Of a stretch of DNA of 7,005 nt, positions 6,302 to 7,005 are shown piece after piece (within the stretch, counting starts at the first letter, position 1; every line of letters starts with the position of its first letter). This stretch comes from Candidatus Omnitrophota bacterium (lineage in GTDB: Bacteria; NPL-UPA2; BS750m-G34): contig DAOWKF010000059.1 in assembly GCA_030640045.1 (NCBI GenBank), positions 1-7,005 on the forward strand. Direction: 5' to 3'. The translations under genes were made by a program, and so were the position numbers. A model generated the notes under the pieces. That model was not told the origin of the DNA. It was given only the letters and a program-made list of their open reading frames with translations, and did no database searches.

Positions 6302-6318
6302 CCACGTCCTTTTTTTCC
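6302..6318 (+). other. Short SD-less rpoA-icd spacer with T7 run
   Basis: The 17-base spacer is pyrimidine-rich, with seven T at 6310-6316 just before the icd ATG. No purine-rich SD is present. The only nearby hairpin (TCCAG-GTT-CTGGA, 6276-6288, inside rpoA) is five base pairs and 21 bases away from the T run, so this is not a credible intrinsic terminator and icd may be read through from rpoA. Confidence 0.45.
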
Positions 6319-7005
6319 ATGAAGATACAAATGAAACAAGGCGAACTCCATGTGCCTGATACCCCAATCATTCCCTTTATCGAGGGAGATGGGACAGGTC
6401 CTGATATCTGGAAGGCTGCTAAAAGGGTATTTGATGCCGGTGTCCAGAAGGCGTATAAAGGCAAACGGAAGATAATGTGGCAGGAGATATTTGCCGGGGA
6501 TAAGGGGCATAGACTCACTGGGAAATGGCTGCCGGAGGAGACAGTAGAGGCCTTCAAGAAATATTTAGTAGGTATCAAGGGGCCTCTCACCACACCTGTG
6601 GGAGGGGGCATAAGAAGCCTTAATGTTACCTTGAGGCAGACCCTAGATCTTTATGTGTGTCTGCGGCCTGTCCGGTATTTCCCCGGGGTCCCAAGCCCTG
6701 TGTCTCATCCGGAAGATGTAGATATGGTTGTCTTCAGGGAAAACACAGAAGATGTCTACGCCGGTCTGGAACTCAAGGAAGGGACAGAAGAGGTCAAAGA
6801 ATTAATAGCGTTCTGTAAGAAAAAGTTTGGCTGGTCTATTCGTCAGGATTCCGGTGTAGGGCTAAAACCAATAAGTGAGACAGGGAGTAAGAGACTGATA
6901 CGGGCAGCTATTAACTATTGCATACAGAATAATCGTAAGAGCGTAACCCTGGTGCATAAAGGGAATATCCAGAAATTTACCGAAGGGGCCTTTAGAAAAT
7001 GGGGG
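6319..7005 (+). CDS. icd: Isocitrate dehydrogenase, E. coli-like type I, 3'-truncated by window edge
   Basis: The frame is open from ATG 6319 to the window end (229 codons), about 55% of a usual 415-residue enzyme. It oxidatively decarboxylates isocitrate to 2-oxoglutarate in the TCA cycle, supplying reducing power and glutamate carbon. Conserved blocks in order are [61 protein letters not shown] and [17 protein letters not shown]. Isocitrate ligands are visible as S100, N102, R106, R116, R140, Y147 and K214, matching E. coli S113, N115, R119, R129, R153, Y160 and K230. S100 is the residue equivalent to the AceK phosphorylation site. The residues deciding NADP versus NAD lie beyond the window. 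ATG 6331 is a possible alternative start, adding M-K-Q-G-E-L directly; neither start has a clear SD. Confidence 0.95.
   Translation, partial: MKIQMKQGELHVPDTPIIPFIEGDGTGPDIWKAAKRVFDAGVQKAYKGKRKIMWQEIFAGDKGHRLTGKWLPEETVEAFKKYLVGIKGPLTTPVGGGIRSLNVTLRQTLDLYVCLRPVRYFPGVPSPVSHPEDVDMVVFRENTEDVYAGLELKEGTEEVKELIAFCKKKFGWSIRQDSGVGLKPISETGSKRLIRAAINYCIQNNRKSVTLVHKGNIQKFTEGAFRKWG

Noticed and set aside
6276..6316. Rho-independent terminator between rpoA and icd
   Set aside because: The hairpin TCCAG-GTT-CTGGA has only five pairs and the T7 run starts 21 bases after it, so the two do not form a terminator.
1..7005. Mobile element, defence system, CRISPR array or novel gene cluster
   Set aside because: Every long interval is occupied by a recognised housekeeping gene in conserved order, with no repeats array, transposase, integrase or unknown gene.

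Overview
This window is a stretch of a bacterial chromosome carrying the distal half of the spc ribosomal protein operon fused to the alpha operon. All genes are on the + strand and coding density is almost complete. In order: 3' part of rplF (L6), rplR (L18), rpsE (S5), a shortened rplO (L15), secY, adk, infA (IF-1), rpmJ (L36), rpsM (S13), rpsK (S11), rpsD (S4), rpoA (RNA polymerase alpha), and the 5' half of an E. coli-type isocitrate dehydrogenase gene (icd) that runs off the right edge. No intergenic gap exceeds about 26 bases. I see no tRNA, rRNA, insertion sequence, CRISPR array, convincing promoter or terminator.

The order is classical, but expected members are missing. There is no rpmD (L30) between rpsE and rplO, no map (methionine aminopeptidase) between adk and infA, and no rplQ (L17) after rpoA, where icd sits instead. 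L15 is only 80 residues against about 145 usual. It keeps the rRNA-penetrating N-terminal part but lacks the whole globular C-terminal domain, and it ends in a Lys/Gln tail encoded by a perfect 12-bp tandem repeat placed directly before secY.

Most ribosomal protein genes are tied together by stop/start overlaps (TTGA, ATGA, TAATG twice, and a 26-nt rpsM/rpsK overlap) or have purine-rich Shine-Dalgarno (SD) sequences. By contrast adk, infA and icd, none of which encodes a ribosomal protein, have short T-rich leaders with no SD.

The organism is a bacterium of moderate GC with compact operons. S4, L36 and Adk are all of the zinc-binding (Cys-rich) type. The sequence does not fix the phylum. Missing rpmD and map, the shortened L15 and icd after rpoA fit an uncultivated candidate lineage such as Omnitrophota or a relative, but that is a weak guess. 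The region is a core housekeeping locus, not an accessory island, and I do not find a new defence or mobile system. The unusual points are the L15 truncation, the gene losses and the split in initiation signals.
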